Counted from the first letter of the stretch, positions 48,410-60,717 are shown. The stretch: 64,000 nt of DNA from Polytrichum commune (GCA_950295325.1 OX485807.1:17767666-17831665), one strand, 5' to 3'. Notes: generated from the letters alone by a model not told the origin. Made by a program: numbers and translations.

Positions 48410-51400
48410 ATGGCGGCGGCATGTGAGCAGAGGGTGAACTTGGATGGGGAGGTCATCAAGCCGCTCAAGATCTGCATGATCGGAGCGGGAGGGTTTATTG
48501 GTTCTCATTTGTGCGAGAAGCTGATGTGGGAGACGGAGCACAGCGTCCTGGCCATCGACGTGTATGGTGACAAGATCCAGCACTTGTTGCAACCGGGACA
48601 GAAGTGGAGCAATCGCATTGAGTTCCACAAGATCAACATCAAGAGCGACTCCCGCCTCGAGGGTCTCATCAAAGTATCTGACCTGGTAAAATGATCGTTC
48701 GATGCATCATCATTTATGCTCGCATTCCCTCTCTGTGTGTGTTTGTTGCAATTTTCGGTGGTGTTGTTGTTGTTGTTTTTCAAATTGTATTATTTATCAA
48801 TCTGAGGGCAGCGATCATCACGAGCTGAATTTTGTCGAGGTGTGCTTGTTTGTTTCCCCCAACTGTAGTGATGATGAAAGCCTTGGCAATTTAGGAGCTT
48901 CCAAAATTTGAGGGCAAAATGTAAGGATTTTTCTTATCCAAAATGTGGAGATCTCATTTTTGGGCCTGGATGTCAGACAAATTCTTCTTGATACGTCTGA
49001 AGGTGCATTATCCTTGGCGGCTGCATTACCTCTGTGCCTTTCTGTTGTAATTTTCGGTGTTGTTGTTTTTTATAAATTTATTCATTAATCTGGGGCCAGC
49101 GGTCATCCCCTGCTATATTTTTTCGAGGTGTGCGTGTTCCTCCTCTCCCCACCCCCCTTCCCATCTGCAGTTATTGGTGATAGCCTTGGATATTTTGGAG
49201 CTTTCAAAATGTTGAGGGCAAAATGTGAGGGTATTTCTTCTTCAAAATGTGGAGATCTGAGATTGGGGTCCGAGTCGCGACAAATGTTCCTTTAAGTGTC
49301 TGAAGGTACATCATCCTTGGTGGTTGCATTTACCTCTATGTCTGTCTGTTTCATTTTTCGAGGCTGAATTTCTGGTGTGCATGTTTCCCCAAATTTGGAG
49401 CTTTCCCTGAAAGGATTTCAAGATATGGAGGCAAAAATATGTTTTCTCATGCGAAATGCTGAGATCTTAGTTTGGAGGTTCTGAATGTCGACAAATGTTC
49501 CTTCAAAGTAAGAGTGTTTGTGACGTTGGAAATTGATTGCTTGCTTGACATGCCTTGCAAGTCTCACTGACCAATTTCTTCCAACTCACGAATCACTCGA
49601 TGACCAGCTTAGCGATGGCACATTTAGTGAGACATTCTTAAGTGTTTGTCAGGATCTCGTTAACATTGTGCTTGTTGTTCCTATTTGAAGGCACCGATTG
49701 CTTTGTGAGGGGATAAGCTACGCTACAGTCCAGTGTCAGGCGAAATTCTGGGCAAAATCGGTCAATGTTCAAGTGTTTCCAAATCCAGCCGCTCACATTC
49801 TGAGATCCAACCTTTCTTATTAGAATAAAACCAAAAGATACGAAAATGTAAGCGGTTGTCTGTCAGGTTCTCCCAAAGCTTTTTGTGTCCTTTTTGCGAC
49901 TACCTAAAGACACATGGATAATAATTGATGCCTTCAAGTGGGACAACAAGCAGTGTGTCCCTGTAGTTGAGTAGTTGGAAGGTGCTTGTATGAACGGATC
50001 GGCTGTGCTCTTGTCATGCAATCCATCGATCTTGACAGTCCTGAAATCCCCCAGGGTTTCAGACACTGATTTGGTTGCGATATTTCATTCATTCGGTTTG
50101 TGGCATTTGAATCTCGGCGACTCTGCTTCCTGCGTATGTCTGCGGGATCGGTGAATCCACATGAATGGGGTAGTCTCATGAGGTTATCAACTCGGCTGTC
50201 TGAGAGTTTCCACATTAAGATTGTTGTCCCATATGAAGTCACTGCTTATTGCCCATATAGTTGTGGGCAATTGCAAATGGGGCAATTTTTCATCTGGGAA
50301 TTGTTCGCGTGAGAGGATCACACGCCTAATTTTAGAGTTTTCAAATAATTTTTTTCGTAATAATAGATTAAGTTTTAAATTTAGGTCCCAGAGACTTTAT
50401 GAGAGGCGGTAATTTGGCTTGTGTTATATGAATCTCGAATCCCTATTACCCATGAGGATTAACTGAATCAGCTCTCTTTCTGCGTATACGGATGATTTGA
50501 TTAATCCTCGTGGTGAATGAGGCTGTCTGTGAAGGATACTACATTGTGCGTGTTGTTCCAATGAAAGGCACCAACTATTGTTTACTTGTTGACCAATTGT
50601 CTCTTTTGAAAGCTGCTTGGGATTACAGAGACTGAATTTAGTTGTGGTGGTTCATTTTTTTTGTGGCATTTGAATCTTGAATACGCTTTCTGTGGACAGA
50701 GCTGATTTTGCTTAATCCTTGTGGTGAATAGGCTGTCTAATCAGGTTATAAACTTGCCTGTTCTGTCAGGATTCCACATTGTGCTTCTTGTCTCAATGGA
50801 AGGCACCAGTTGTTGTCCTTCTGTTTGTCCAAATTGTTGATCATTTGTCTCTTTTTGAAAGTTCCCTGGGGTTTCCAGAGGCTTATTTAGTTTTCTGTGA
50901 CTCTTGTCAATCCAAAACCAGACTCTTCAAGATTTACATACCCCAAACCGAATGAAGGAATGCCCAAGGAAGGCTTATTTTTTGTGACTCTTGTCATTGA
51001 TTCATTCGGTTTGGGGTATGTGAATCTTGAAGAGTCTGTTTTTGGAAACACAGCTGACTCCTCGCTGTGGGACTTGTCTCTCTGTGTGATCAGGTGATCA
51101 ACTTGGCTGCTATTTGCACCCCAGCCGATTACAACACTCGGCCTTTGGACACCATTTACAGCAACTTCGTGGATGCATTGCCAGTGGTGCAATACTGCCG
51201 TGAGAATGGGAAGCGCCTCATTCACTTCTCCACTTGTGAGGTGTATGGAAAGACCATTGGCAGTTTCCTCCCGAACGACAGCCCCCTCAAGAAGGATCCC
51301 GCCATGTACCTTCTCAAGGAAGACGAAACTCCCTGCATCTTCGGCTCCATTGACAAGCAGAGGTGGTCGTATGCTTGTGCTAAGCAGCTCATCGAAAGGC

Positions 51401-53852
51401 TCATCTACGGTGAGTTACTCCTGCCACTCCACGTGGTAACTGAGTCCGTTTCAAGGAGCTTCATGTAAACAAAGCCTGAGAAGCATGAAGCACCTCTGCC
51501 ATTCTTTGCTGAGTATTGCAGATGTAAACGCTTCGTTACAGATGCAAACCCTTTCCGGAACATGGAAAAGAGGAGACGACTCTGATGTTGTCACCGGTGT
51601 GAATTGATAGTGTTGCTCCATCTTCAAGTTCGTCTTGCCTTGACTTATTTGGAATCCCAAAACGGGCATCACGAAATCATTGACTGCTTTCAAAGGTAAA
51701 CAATTTGGTGGACCATAGGTGGTAGAGTGGACCAGGAATCAAGTGCTAGGAAGGACAGCCATGAGAGTATTAATCTGGCCTTAGGAGGCTTAACCTCGGA
51801 GTTTCCATGGGATCTGGGTTAAGGAATTGGGTTTTAAGTCACCCTTTTGGAACATCAATTTCTAATTGCATCTACTGGCGGTCTTGTAATTCTGGCAGCG
51901 GAGGGAGCTGAGAACGGTGTGGAGTTTACAATTGTAAGGCCTTTCAACTGGATCGGCCCACGCATGGACTTCATTCCCGGCGTTGATGGACCCAGTGACT
52001 CTGTTCCCCGTGTATTGGCTTGCTTCAGCAATGTAAGGCTTTTGTTCCTTTTATAATCATTACATACATAAGTAGCGTATTAAGGCTCCAAAACAAATGG
52101 GAGAATCCCTAGGTATTCTGGGTAACTGAAGAAAGAAAGATTTCATTGGAGGTGCACCTCTTTAATTGAATCTTGGTAGATGGAAGGGCTTTGTGTTAGG
52201 AGATAGGCCACAATGAGGTGTCGACAAATGAGAGCTTGCCACTTGACTATGTTTGGCGTTCATGGAAAATGTATTCTTGTAGCTGGAACAGAAAGAGAAC
52301 CCTCAGGTTTCCATATGGTTGGTTAAAAATATGCACTTCACCTAAATTACCCCAAGTATGATTGTGTGGAAAGTCACTCAGTCTTAGGCGGCTTAATCTG
52401 GGAGAACCCTTGGATTTAAGCCATTCTTCATCATCCCATTCTTATGATTTGTTTAAGCAACTAACATTTGCGACTATGCATTGCAGAATTTGATGAAGGG
52501 AGAGCCTCTAAAGCTGGTGGATGGGGGTGAATCTCAGAGAACTTTCATCTACATCAAGGATGCCATTGATGCCGTGCAAAGAATGATTGTAAGATCACTC
52601 TAATCTGCTTGAAGCAAAGACCCATTTTATTTTCTAGTCCTTCTGCAAAAAGCTTTCTTGCTTGTCTTATTGCTCGGCGTTGTACTCCTAAATAATCTTT
52701 GTGCAATCTGCTCTTGTTGCAGGAAAATCCAGCTAGGGCTAATGGTCACATTTTCAATGTTGGCAATCCACACAACGAAGTGACTGTCCGGGAGCTTGCA
52801 GAGTTGATGACTGACGTGAGTAATAATAACTTGACCCCAAACCAATTTTTTTTCTTTCTGCTTGGTTTCACACGCTTCTCATTACTTTTATAGAACTTAA
52901 GGAGAGTGCACCTATTATGAACTGTGACCTAAAATGGACTCATCATGTAGATACATATTCGAAGTGTATATTTCAAGCATGAATTTAGGTCATGTATAAC
53001 TTCCACTTCAGTAAGTCAGCCAATATTAAACTTGATTTTTTAGAAATCCGAAGCTAAAGTCTGATGTTCCATCAATTTGGATTTGTTAATGTTCCCATGT
53101 AACTTTTGATTTTGATATCAAACCTCTACATTTGCTGAAATGCAGTTAGTGCCCATCATGGGTGCACTCACCTTACACAACATTTTTGAAGTAAAATCTT
53201 CTGACTTTTTTTGTCTCAGGTTTACTGCAAGGTGAGTGGCAACAAAAGACCGGAGGTTGCGACCATTGATGTTACATCTCAAGATTTCTATGGTGTTGGA
53301 TATGACGATAGTGACAAGCGTATTCCAGACATGACCATCATCAAGAGACAGCTTGGTAAGCATCACAAGCTCAATTTTGCCTAATTTGGATACTTTTCTC
53401 TCTGCACACACTTCTGATAAGATATGAAACATGTAACGAGAGCGGGATGATTAGCAAATCCGACTTGTGGCCGTAGCCGTTTGTCTCATTCTCAAAGTAA
53501 AGAACTCTCCTGCAATGTACACTTCCCATGTACACCTCCCCTAGGTTGAAATCTTTGAAGTGAAAATCATTTTCAATCTGAGATTTATAGGAGCCTACAT
53601 TGGTAAATATTGTGCACCCTCAATGTTTTCAGTGTGGGAATAAAATCTTAACAATTTTGTCGCCTACAGTATTGACCACAATCAGTGTAGTAGAGTTGAT
53701 CACTAAAATGTCTATGTAAATAAAAATGATGTGCTGCAGAGTGGGAGCCCAAGACGTCCCTATACGACCTGATGGAACACACTTTGACATACCAGCATAC
53801 AACATATGCTCAAGCTGTGAAGATGGCCATGTCAAAGTCTCTCACCAACTAA
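48410..53852 (+). CDS. AXS: UDP-D-apiose/UDP-D-xylose synthase, tandem copy 1
   Basis: Seven coding exons: 48410-48685, 51094-51409, 51899-52032, 52487-52588, 52723-52815, 53220-53355 and 53740-53852, giving 389 aa, the size of plant AXS. The ATG lies in GGGAG-ATG-G. This extended short-chain dehydrogenase converts UDP-glucuronate to UDP-apiose and UDP-xylose in the cytosol, for rhamnogalacturonan II and apiosides. Seen: the NAD-binding GAGGFIGS near residue 27; CTPADYN and FSTCEVYG, with the two cysteines and the glutamate known to act in ring contraction; RWSYACAK, the YxxxK pair; and VRPFNWIGPRMDFIPG. All family key residues are present. Intron 1 is 2.4 kb and repeat-rich. Copy 1 lacks the intron that copy 2 has between LKK and DPA. 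The frame is fully open, so the gene should be functional. Confidence 0.95.
48702..49505 (+). repeat. Three tandem ~300-bp units in AXS copy 1 intron 1
   Basis: Units start near 48702, 49001 and 49304. Each contains, in order, a TGCAT-ATCC-TGG start, TTTTCGG-G, a CGAGGTGTGC-TGTT block, GGAGCTTTC-AAAAT, GAGGGCAAAATGT and AAATG-GGAGATCT, then CTGAAGGT. The third is shortened and more diverged. Confidence 0.75.
50911..51046 (+). repeat. 45-bp inverted repeat next to the intron 1 acceptor
   Basis: The arm 50911-50955 (TCCAAAACCAGACTCTTCAA...) pairs with 51002-51046 with only two mismatches and a 46-base loop. The direct repeat TGTGACTCTTGTCA lies at about 50896 and within the loop. The stem ends 48 bases before the splice acceptor of exon 2 (51093/51094), so it could influence splicing. 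Single, diverged arms of the same sequence occur near 50090-50130 and 50665-50695. Confidence 0.85.
53398..53500 (+). repeat. R1 repeat fragment in AXS copy 1 intron 6
   Basis: CTCTGCACACACTTCTGATAAGATATGAAACATG...AGAGCGGGATGATTAG...GCCGTAGCCGTTTG matches 26355-26450 in NPF intron 3 and 62520-62605. Confidence 0.6.
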
Positions 53853-56032
53853 GTTAGGCGCTCGCGACCTCCAATTTTGTCGTCACCGTATTTCATCAAC
53901 ATTGTCTGCCAAGAGTTCAGTTTCATGTTGACAGCAACTGTCCCGTGAGATTTAATCCGTCCTTGAAGGAAACCTTGAAGGAAGCCTTTTTCGTAGATGA
54001 GAATTCTTGACCCTGATTCAGCAGCATCATCCAAACGGGCGTTACAGCGGTCATTCCAGGACCTAGATAACCACTGCTGTGTGGCATGTTGAACTGTAGA
54101 GATTAAATTTAATTCTATTTACCACTGTGAGGTAGTTCCAAATTTTTCTTTCTGAATACAACTATTGTGCTATTTGCGAATGTGATGGTTTTTCAGTTCT
54201 TGTTGGTCAGTTATACCATGGCTTTGTGCATACACATAGCATTGTTCAATTGATTCATTCTGAGTTTCGTTTTTACTTTTCATGCAGAGTGCAGAAAGAT
54301 CTTGTCTAGTGTTTTGTTTAAGCCATGTTGATCGAAGTTAGGTGTAGAAGTTAGTGTAGATTCGTTCACATTGAGAATGCTATTGACATTGTACTTGCTA
54401 CTCGAACTTTGTTTCAAAAGGAAATGCCAAAGTAAGCTACCAGACATAGTTTCTTTAGTTTCGCGAAGTTGAACCTCGCCAGATCATAATTCAATGTGTG
54501 TACATAGCTTTCGTACATTTCGAACAGTTTGCCACTTGAGCTGATTTGAAAACTATCGGTATTTGGGATACGCCCAATAATTAAGATGCAGTGCACTTGC
54601 TTTGACGACTTGATTTCTCTGTAAGTGTGTTAAAGTGGAGGACGCATTAAGGAATACAATCGATACCAGAGGTGAACTTGAATATGCATAGTATATTGGT
54701 GTGCCGGTGATGTGCTTCGTAAGGGCGACTTCTAATTTCTCACCTTCGACAGTGGAAGTTAATTATCATCCTCATTTGCTCCCAACCATGAGGTTTCCTT
54801 TCCCCTGGATACTCTGGCTTCAGTGGTGGTCTTTTGGTTTTGTGAATGAAAAACTATGCGGTACAATCGTCAGCAAGAAGTGCGCAAAGCTTTTTGTAAT
54901 GTAATCCGTATGCAGAGTATGAAAATGAGCTGTCCATGCCTTCGTAGTATAATTTATTTGATGCTTGCCAGAAACTTCATGTGTGGACAATTGCCAAGTT
55001 GAGCTACAGTCTCTGTGGTGGGACTATTTTCAAGACCCTGCGAGTCTCTGAAACCAACAATATGTAATGCCACATAACTGACTTTTGCAAGCATACAAAA
55101 ATATATCACTAAACTCTTGATGATTTCCAAGTATTGTTATTGAAACTCTTGAAATCACTTAACTCAACACACGAAAGTTTATAATATCAGATCAGATACC
55201 TCATCTGATGTTCAACATTGAATGCCCTTACAAAGTTGCTATCTTCTGTGATTCACGTCTCCACCTCCTTTACATATCTTTATATGTACTTCTGTTTCAG
55301 TTATCGAGTTATGAGTGCAGATCTATTTCGCCAATAAAGCCTTAATTTGGTTACGGACAAAGAGCGAGGACAAGGATTCCCCTGTAAAGTAAGGGGATGC
55401 TCTGCAAATCAATGGCCGCAAAATGTACTAGTGTAAGTTATTTACAACTCCATGAGTATCGCATGATGCACTCAAAACGAATACTTCTATTTTCTAAGGA
55501 TCTTTATAATTTCCCATGAGTCATCCAATTCACTCGTACTACTATAGTGTAATTTAGTAATGCTGCCGCATGTACTGGAGGGGCCATGTAAGCTGTAATG
55601 CCAGAAGGCTTATAATAACATGTGAGGAAGTACCACACTAATGTTTCTAATTCTGGGTTATAAGTCACGACTTAACGGGTTCGCTGCAGGTTCTCTTGCA
55701 AGTTGATACCTTACATTAAACAATCCATGCAGATTGGGTCCGAAAGGTGCTTCCTCGGATTCACAGGGTGGTAGAATAATATACCCAAACGCTAAGTTTG
55801 GGGTTTCAAGAACATAAGCGGTCGGCACGATTGGCGCCGGTACAAAAACAGCAACAAATTCACGCAGAACCTGAAGTGCAGACTGCCCAATACAGCAGGC
55901 AATCCATCATTCTGGCAGAGTCGCCGATATTATTGTGATGTGTTCTCAACACTTGGATCTTTCAGTGATTATTCCAGGCCCTAATTATATTACATTACGG
56001 AATGATGGTCGCAGCTGCTGGCTGTGATCCAA
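53853..56032. other. AXS copy 1 3' flank and intergenic DNA
   Basis: Contains the 3' untranslated region of AXS copy 1; I see no perfect AATAAA within the first 200 bp. No further gene is recognised. Confidence 0.5.
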
Positions 56033-56460
56033 GGGCCGCTTCACACTATGGGCGTCGAAGTCGAGAGGCCGTGGGATTGAGTGGCCAAACTTCGTTGAGA
56101 GTCCAAATAAATGGGCTGAAAATAGCCATTATAATCTAGTAATTGGAGCCTTCGGCTGGGCATATTGTGAAGCCTTCAAAGGCCAAGCCCAAAGTCCAAA
56201 CCTTTGGTCATGAATTTCCACGGCCTCTCAACTTGGACGGCCAGTGTCTCTCGACCATAGTTTGGGTTTCCATTCCCGTCCGACCCAAACTTCCTTCAAG
56301 AGTCCATCGCCTTCTTCAAAAAGTAATCATTTTAAATTGTGACAACCTTTGGACTTTGGCCTTAGTGTGAAGGGTCGAGAGGCTTAACTCTTGGTTTCTT
56401 GCAATATGATTGGTGGAAATCAACGACCTCTCGACCTTCAGCCATAGTGTGAAGCGCCCC
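56033..56460 (+). mobile_element. Tourist-like MITE family C, copy 2
   Basis: 428 bp with ends GGGCCGCTTCACACTATGG and CCATAGTGTGAAGCGCCCC, the same as 38448-39017. Flanks are CAA (56030-56032) and TAA (56461-56463), a duplication with one change. Confidence 0.8.
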
Positions 56461-56467
56461 TAACTTC

Positions 56468-56960
56468 GGGCCACTTCACACATGAAATTGAGGGTCCATG
56501 ACCACTGCATTTCAAGCACTCTCATTGGTGGAAAAGCTGCAGTCGGTAAAAGTTCGCTTCACTCTGCGCTTGAGGGACCAACGGAGTAAGTTAAGTGAAT
56601 GCAAGATGGATGTGAAGTTTACATGGCATCAAATGGGTCATGCTTCATGGTCACTTGGACTTTTTTCAAAAACCTTCTCTTGGAGGTAGGCCTAACACAA
56701 AACTGGGAGATCATGGCACTCTGAAATCTCACAACTGTTGACATATTATATCTCATCATGTTTGAGGACCCCGCACAAATAGAAATTCATTGAAAAAGCA
56801 TTTGGTTAAAAACCCGTTCACATATGACTTCACACTACATTTGAAGGCCCATGACCACACTACATGATTTTGGAAGCGAATTGGGATGGCATGTGGACAC
56901 TTCTTTTTGGGCTCTCACAATTTCATGGTCATGGCTCTTGGCTTGTGTGTGAAGTGGCCA
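56468..56960 (+). mobile_element. Tourist-like MITE family D, copy 3
   Basis: 493 bp with ends GGGCCACTTCACACATGA and TGTGTGTGAAGTGGCCA. Internal sequence matches 46393-46894. It begins 7 bp after family C copy 2. The flanks (TTC, TAA) no longer match. Confidence 0.75.
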
Positions 56961-57164
56961 TAACACCTACATACCTTAAACACACAACTAGTGTGATGAG
57001 CACAAGCTTAAGGTCAAGGCATCCATAATTAACTAGGTTCATTCAACCGCTCACTAGGGTCGTACAGTAAAGCCAACATGGATGAGATCTATATCATTTA
57101 GGCACACATAGTTAAGGTTTATGTATGTGGCGGCATGTGATGGAATATAGTAAATGTGCCATCT

Positions 57165-57560
57165 TTGATCAAGACCCCATCGACAATCTACACATTGACT
57201 AGAATTTCGACAAGGTCGGAACTGAATTTTAATCTGGTTGGAACCAATAGTGCCACGACATATGTCACGGGTTTGAGTGTTTAAGTGAGGAGCGACGAGC
57301 GGTTACAATGAGCAATTATGGCAAACTCTAGACTTTGGTAATATGTTCAGGCCAAACATTGGCTTAAAAAATTTACAATAATTTCAACTTAAGGAATAAA
57401 ATTACCCAAAAATCGCAATCCTTATACACGGGAAAATTTTGCATTATGTTATACTTCTCCGGAGCTGGTGCATGATCCTTTAAGTGATCGGTCATGGGCA
57501 CTTGTACTCTACCCTCATAAGAATTTTGATAACTGTCGTAGCCAAGCATTAGCATCTAGA
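57165..57560 (-). repeat. Dispersed repeat family G, copy 2 (inverse of 39690-40145)
   Basis: Reverse complement shares CCCAT-ACCGATCACTT, AAGTATAA, GGTAATT-TATTCCTT-AAG-TGAAATTA, and the block around GACCCCATCG-CAAT-TACACAT with 39690-40145. Its minus-strand frame 57373-57555 gives the peptide similarity noted there. Confidence 0.55.
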
Positions 57561-57892
57561 TGAGCGGTTATGGGTTGACCTATAGATTGATTGTGCGTTA
57601 CCCTACCTTTACCACTTCAAAATTTGTAGCAATTTCCATACTCATGATTTGATTTGTTTTGTTTTATTTTTCGTATTATCCCTAGAATTAGTTTCTCTTG
57701 GAAAAAACAATAAATTGCGTGCTATTACTCCTAGACAACACATTGCTATTACTCCTAGAAAGCACATGCTATTCCTCTCAACCTTATATAGGTTGGCCGC
57801 GAATGGGGGGTCCACAGCCGGAGCACGCGTGCCCATGGCGTCCCAAGAGGCCGGGCGCTTTCTCCGCGCGGGGCTCAGTACCCCTCCGCCGC

Positions 57893-57899
57893 TATAAGG
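57893..57899 (+). promoter_or_regulatory. TATA box of AXS copy 2
   Basis: TATAAGG in CCGCCGCTATAAGGCCC, within a GC-rich promoter block (57795-57900), about 140 bp upstream of the start codon. This predicts a leader of about 105 nt. Copy 1 shows no comparable TATA box, so the two promoters differ. Confidence 0.55.
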
Positions 57900-58032
57900 C
57901 CCGCTCTCCCTTGCTTCCATCTCATCAGCTTCCTCGTCTCCGATCTCTTCGTTGCAGGCTCCCATCTATCAAGTTCAGCTCCGGGTTGAGCTGTGCGTGT
58001 GTTTGCTTCGGTAATTGATTGGCTGGGTTGCG

Positions 58033-60663
58033 ATGGCGTCGCCGAGGTTGAACTTGGATGGGCAGCCTATCCAGGCGCTCAAGATCTGCATGATCGGAGC
58101 CGGAGGGTTCATCGGGTCTCACTTGTGCGACAAGCTGATGTGGGAGACGGATCACAGCGTGCTCGCCATCGATGTGTATGGTGACAAGATCCAGCACTTG
58201 TTGAAACCAGGGCAGGCCTGGAGCGACCGCATTGAGTTCCACAAGCTTAACATCAAGAGCGACTCCCGCCTCGAAGGTCTCATCAAAGTTTCCGACTTGG
58301 TACTTCACTCCACTCAACCATGATCCATCCATCAAACTTGATCGAAATGGTTTCACTTTCGTCTGCGTCATCACCATTGTCAATGCTAAAATGATGATGA
58401 TGCTTTCCCTCCCTCGAGAAGTAGAAGAATGTCGTCATTAGGATAAACTCTCTACATTTTGGTGTGATTTTTCCAGTGACAATATTTCTTAACAGTAATG
58501 GTGTTTCTGAAGATGATAGGTTTTTAGGGGGAGTGGTGACTTTTGGATGTATGCATTACACTAGCTTTCATTACTAAGTTGGCTGGAACCTGCACCCCAG
58601 AAGTTGACTACACTAGAAAATGTTCTCTTTATCTAATGAATATATGTACTGTGTTTCTGGAGGAACGGTAAACGTTTGGAGAGGTACTTTTAGCTTTGGT
58701 AGTGTCTGTGAGGCGATTGTGGGGTTGCTGTGTGGAGGACTATCGCTGCTAGGTGATGAAGTTGGCTGCAAACTGCTCCCCAGAAGACTACATTAACAAA
58801 TGCTCTCTATTTTTAATTAATTACCGTGATGTATGATGCCTCTTTGAAGATGATATTTCTAGGATAATGGGAAACATTTCAATGGGTACAATTGTGCCGC
58901 CTTTAGGTGGGGTTTCATTTGATCCTTATGGATTGATCGCCGTGTTGCAGGTGATCAACTTGGCTGCAATTTGCACTCCAGCAGATTACAACACCCGCCC
59001 TTTGGACACCATTTACAGCAACTTCGTGGATGCATTGCCTGTGGTGCAATACTGCCGCGAGAATGGGAAGCGTCTCATTCACTTCTCCACCTGTGAGGTT
59101 TATGGCAAGACGATCGGCAGTTTCCTCCCCAAAGATAGCCCCTTGAAGAAGGTAGGTCACTGCCAATGGAAGCTCTGTAATCTTTCCATGAGGATCCAAA
59201 TTCAAGGATGTTACGATCGGGAGATGTGATTGGACGTTTTTGTAGTAGTTATTAACCTGTTTGAATCGACGTGGTTGGCTGTCTGTGCAGGATCCTGCCT
59301 TCTATCTGTTGAAGGAAGATGACACTCCTTGCATTTTTGGGTCCATCGACAAGCAGAGGTGGTCATATGCCTGCGCTAAGCAACTCATCGAGAGGCTCAT
59401 CTACGGTAACCTATTCTAAGCATCCTTTCTTGTTCAGTTAAGGAAATATCAAAAGTATCAGAAGAGTAATATTTATTTATTTATTTCTCACATTATTAGT
59501 GTTGATGCTGCAGCCGAGGGAGCTGAGAACGGAGTGGAGTTCTCAATCGTGAGGCCGTTCAACTGGATCGGTCCCCGCATGGACTTCATTCCCGGTGTCG
59601 ATGGACCTCAAGACTCTGTTCCCAGGGTGTTGGCTTGCTTCAGCAATGTAAGTGACATTTTTGTTCATCAGCAATGATGTATACTGGAGAAAATTAAACC
59701 TGCAAGCATCCATCGGAACCTGCTTTCGGTATCTTATTTATTTGAGTTTGTCCTTGCAGAATCTGATGAAGGGAGAGCCACTGAAGTTGGTTGAAGGTGG
59801 TGAATCTCAGCGTACTTTCATCTACATCAAGGATGCCATTGAAGTTGTCCAGAGGATGATTGTAAGCAACCAGCTATAAGCAATTCCTCACTCTTCAATA
59901 AATTAATTTAATTCCAGATGAATCCATCCTTCAATGGTGATTTTTGTGCAGAGGAAGTCTAATTCTTGTTACTACTGTGGTTCTACAGGAAAATCCAGCA
60001 AGAGCAAACGGTCACATCTTCAATGTTGGCAATCCCAACAACGAAGTCACAGTGCGTGAACTTGCAGAGCTCATGACTGACGTAAGTCATTCTTCCATTT
60101 CCTACAATAATGCTAGATTATGCTAAACAGCTGCTTCTAATAAACCGACAATTTCATTCCATAAATGAACTTATTTCCAAAGAATTTGCCCAAAAACAAT
60201 GTTGCTTATCCTTAATTGTTTTAGCTGCTCCACACCAGGTTATTTATTCGATTGGTTGACTCTGATGGTGTTGCATTGTCATTATTGACAGGTATACTGC
60301 AAGGTCAGTGGAAACCCCAGGCCAGCAGTGGCCACTGTGGATGTTACTGGCCAAGAATTCTATGGTCCTGGTTACGATGATAGTGACAAGCGTATCCCCG
60401 ACATGACCATCATCAAGAGACAACTCGGTAAGCAATTTACAAAAGTGTTTGTGACGTAGGGATGTTTTCTTTGCGCGTGTGCTGCTCTTTGTTCAAAATA
60501 AAGATTTGTCAAGAAGTGATTTTGATGATTTGATCTGCTTTGTGGGGCAGAGTGGGAGCCTCAGACTTCCCTTTACGACCTGATGGAGCATACCTTGGCC
60601 TACCAACATACTACCTACGCACAGGCAGTAAAGACAGCCATGTCCAAGACCATGGCCAATTAG
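58033..60663 (+). CDS. AXS: UDP-D-apiose/UDP-D-xylose synthase, tandem copy 2
   Basis: Eight coding exons: 58033-58299, 58951-59151, 59291-59405, 59514-59647, 59760-59861, 59989-60081, 60292-60427 and 60551-60663, giving 386 aa. The start is TTGCG-ATG-GCG. Exons join in frame, and intron phases equal those of copy 1. The only structural difference is one extra phase-0 intron (59152-59290) splitting LKK from DPA. The same catalytic marks are present: GAGGFIGS, CTPADYN, FSTCEVYG, RWSYACAK and VRPFNWIGPRMDFIPG. Introns are short (109-651 bp) compared with copy 1. It has its own TATA promoter and a canonical poly(A) signal. Both copies appear intact, so dosage or expression divergence is likelier than loss. 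The role is cytosolic conversion of UDP-glucuronate to UDP-apiose and UDP-xylose. Confidence 0.95.
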
Positions 60664-60711
60664 AGGACAATATTCTTCTAGTTTCTTCATCAGCAGCTCT
60701 TGAGTTGATTA

Positions 60712-60717
60712 AATAAA
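60712..60717 (+). terminator. Poly(A) signal of AXS copy 2
   Basis: AATAAA lies 49 bp after the stop codon, in an AT-rich context suitable for plant cleavage and polyadenylation. Confidence 0.6.

Noticed and set aside
51173-51439. Alternative-frame ORF inside AXS copy 1 exon 2
   Set aside because: It is a shadow of the conserved AXS frame.
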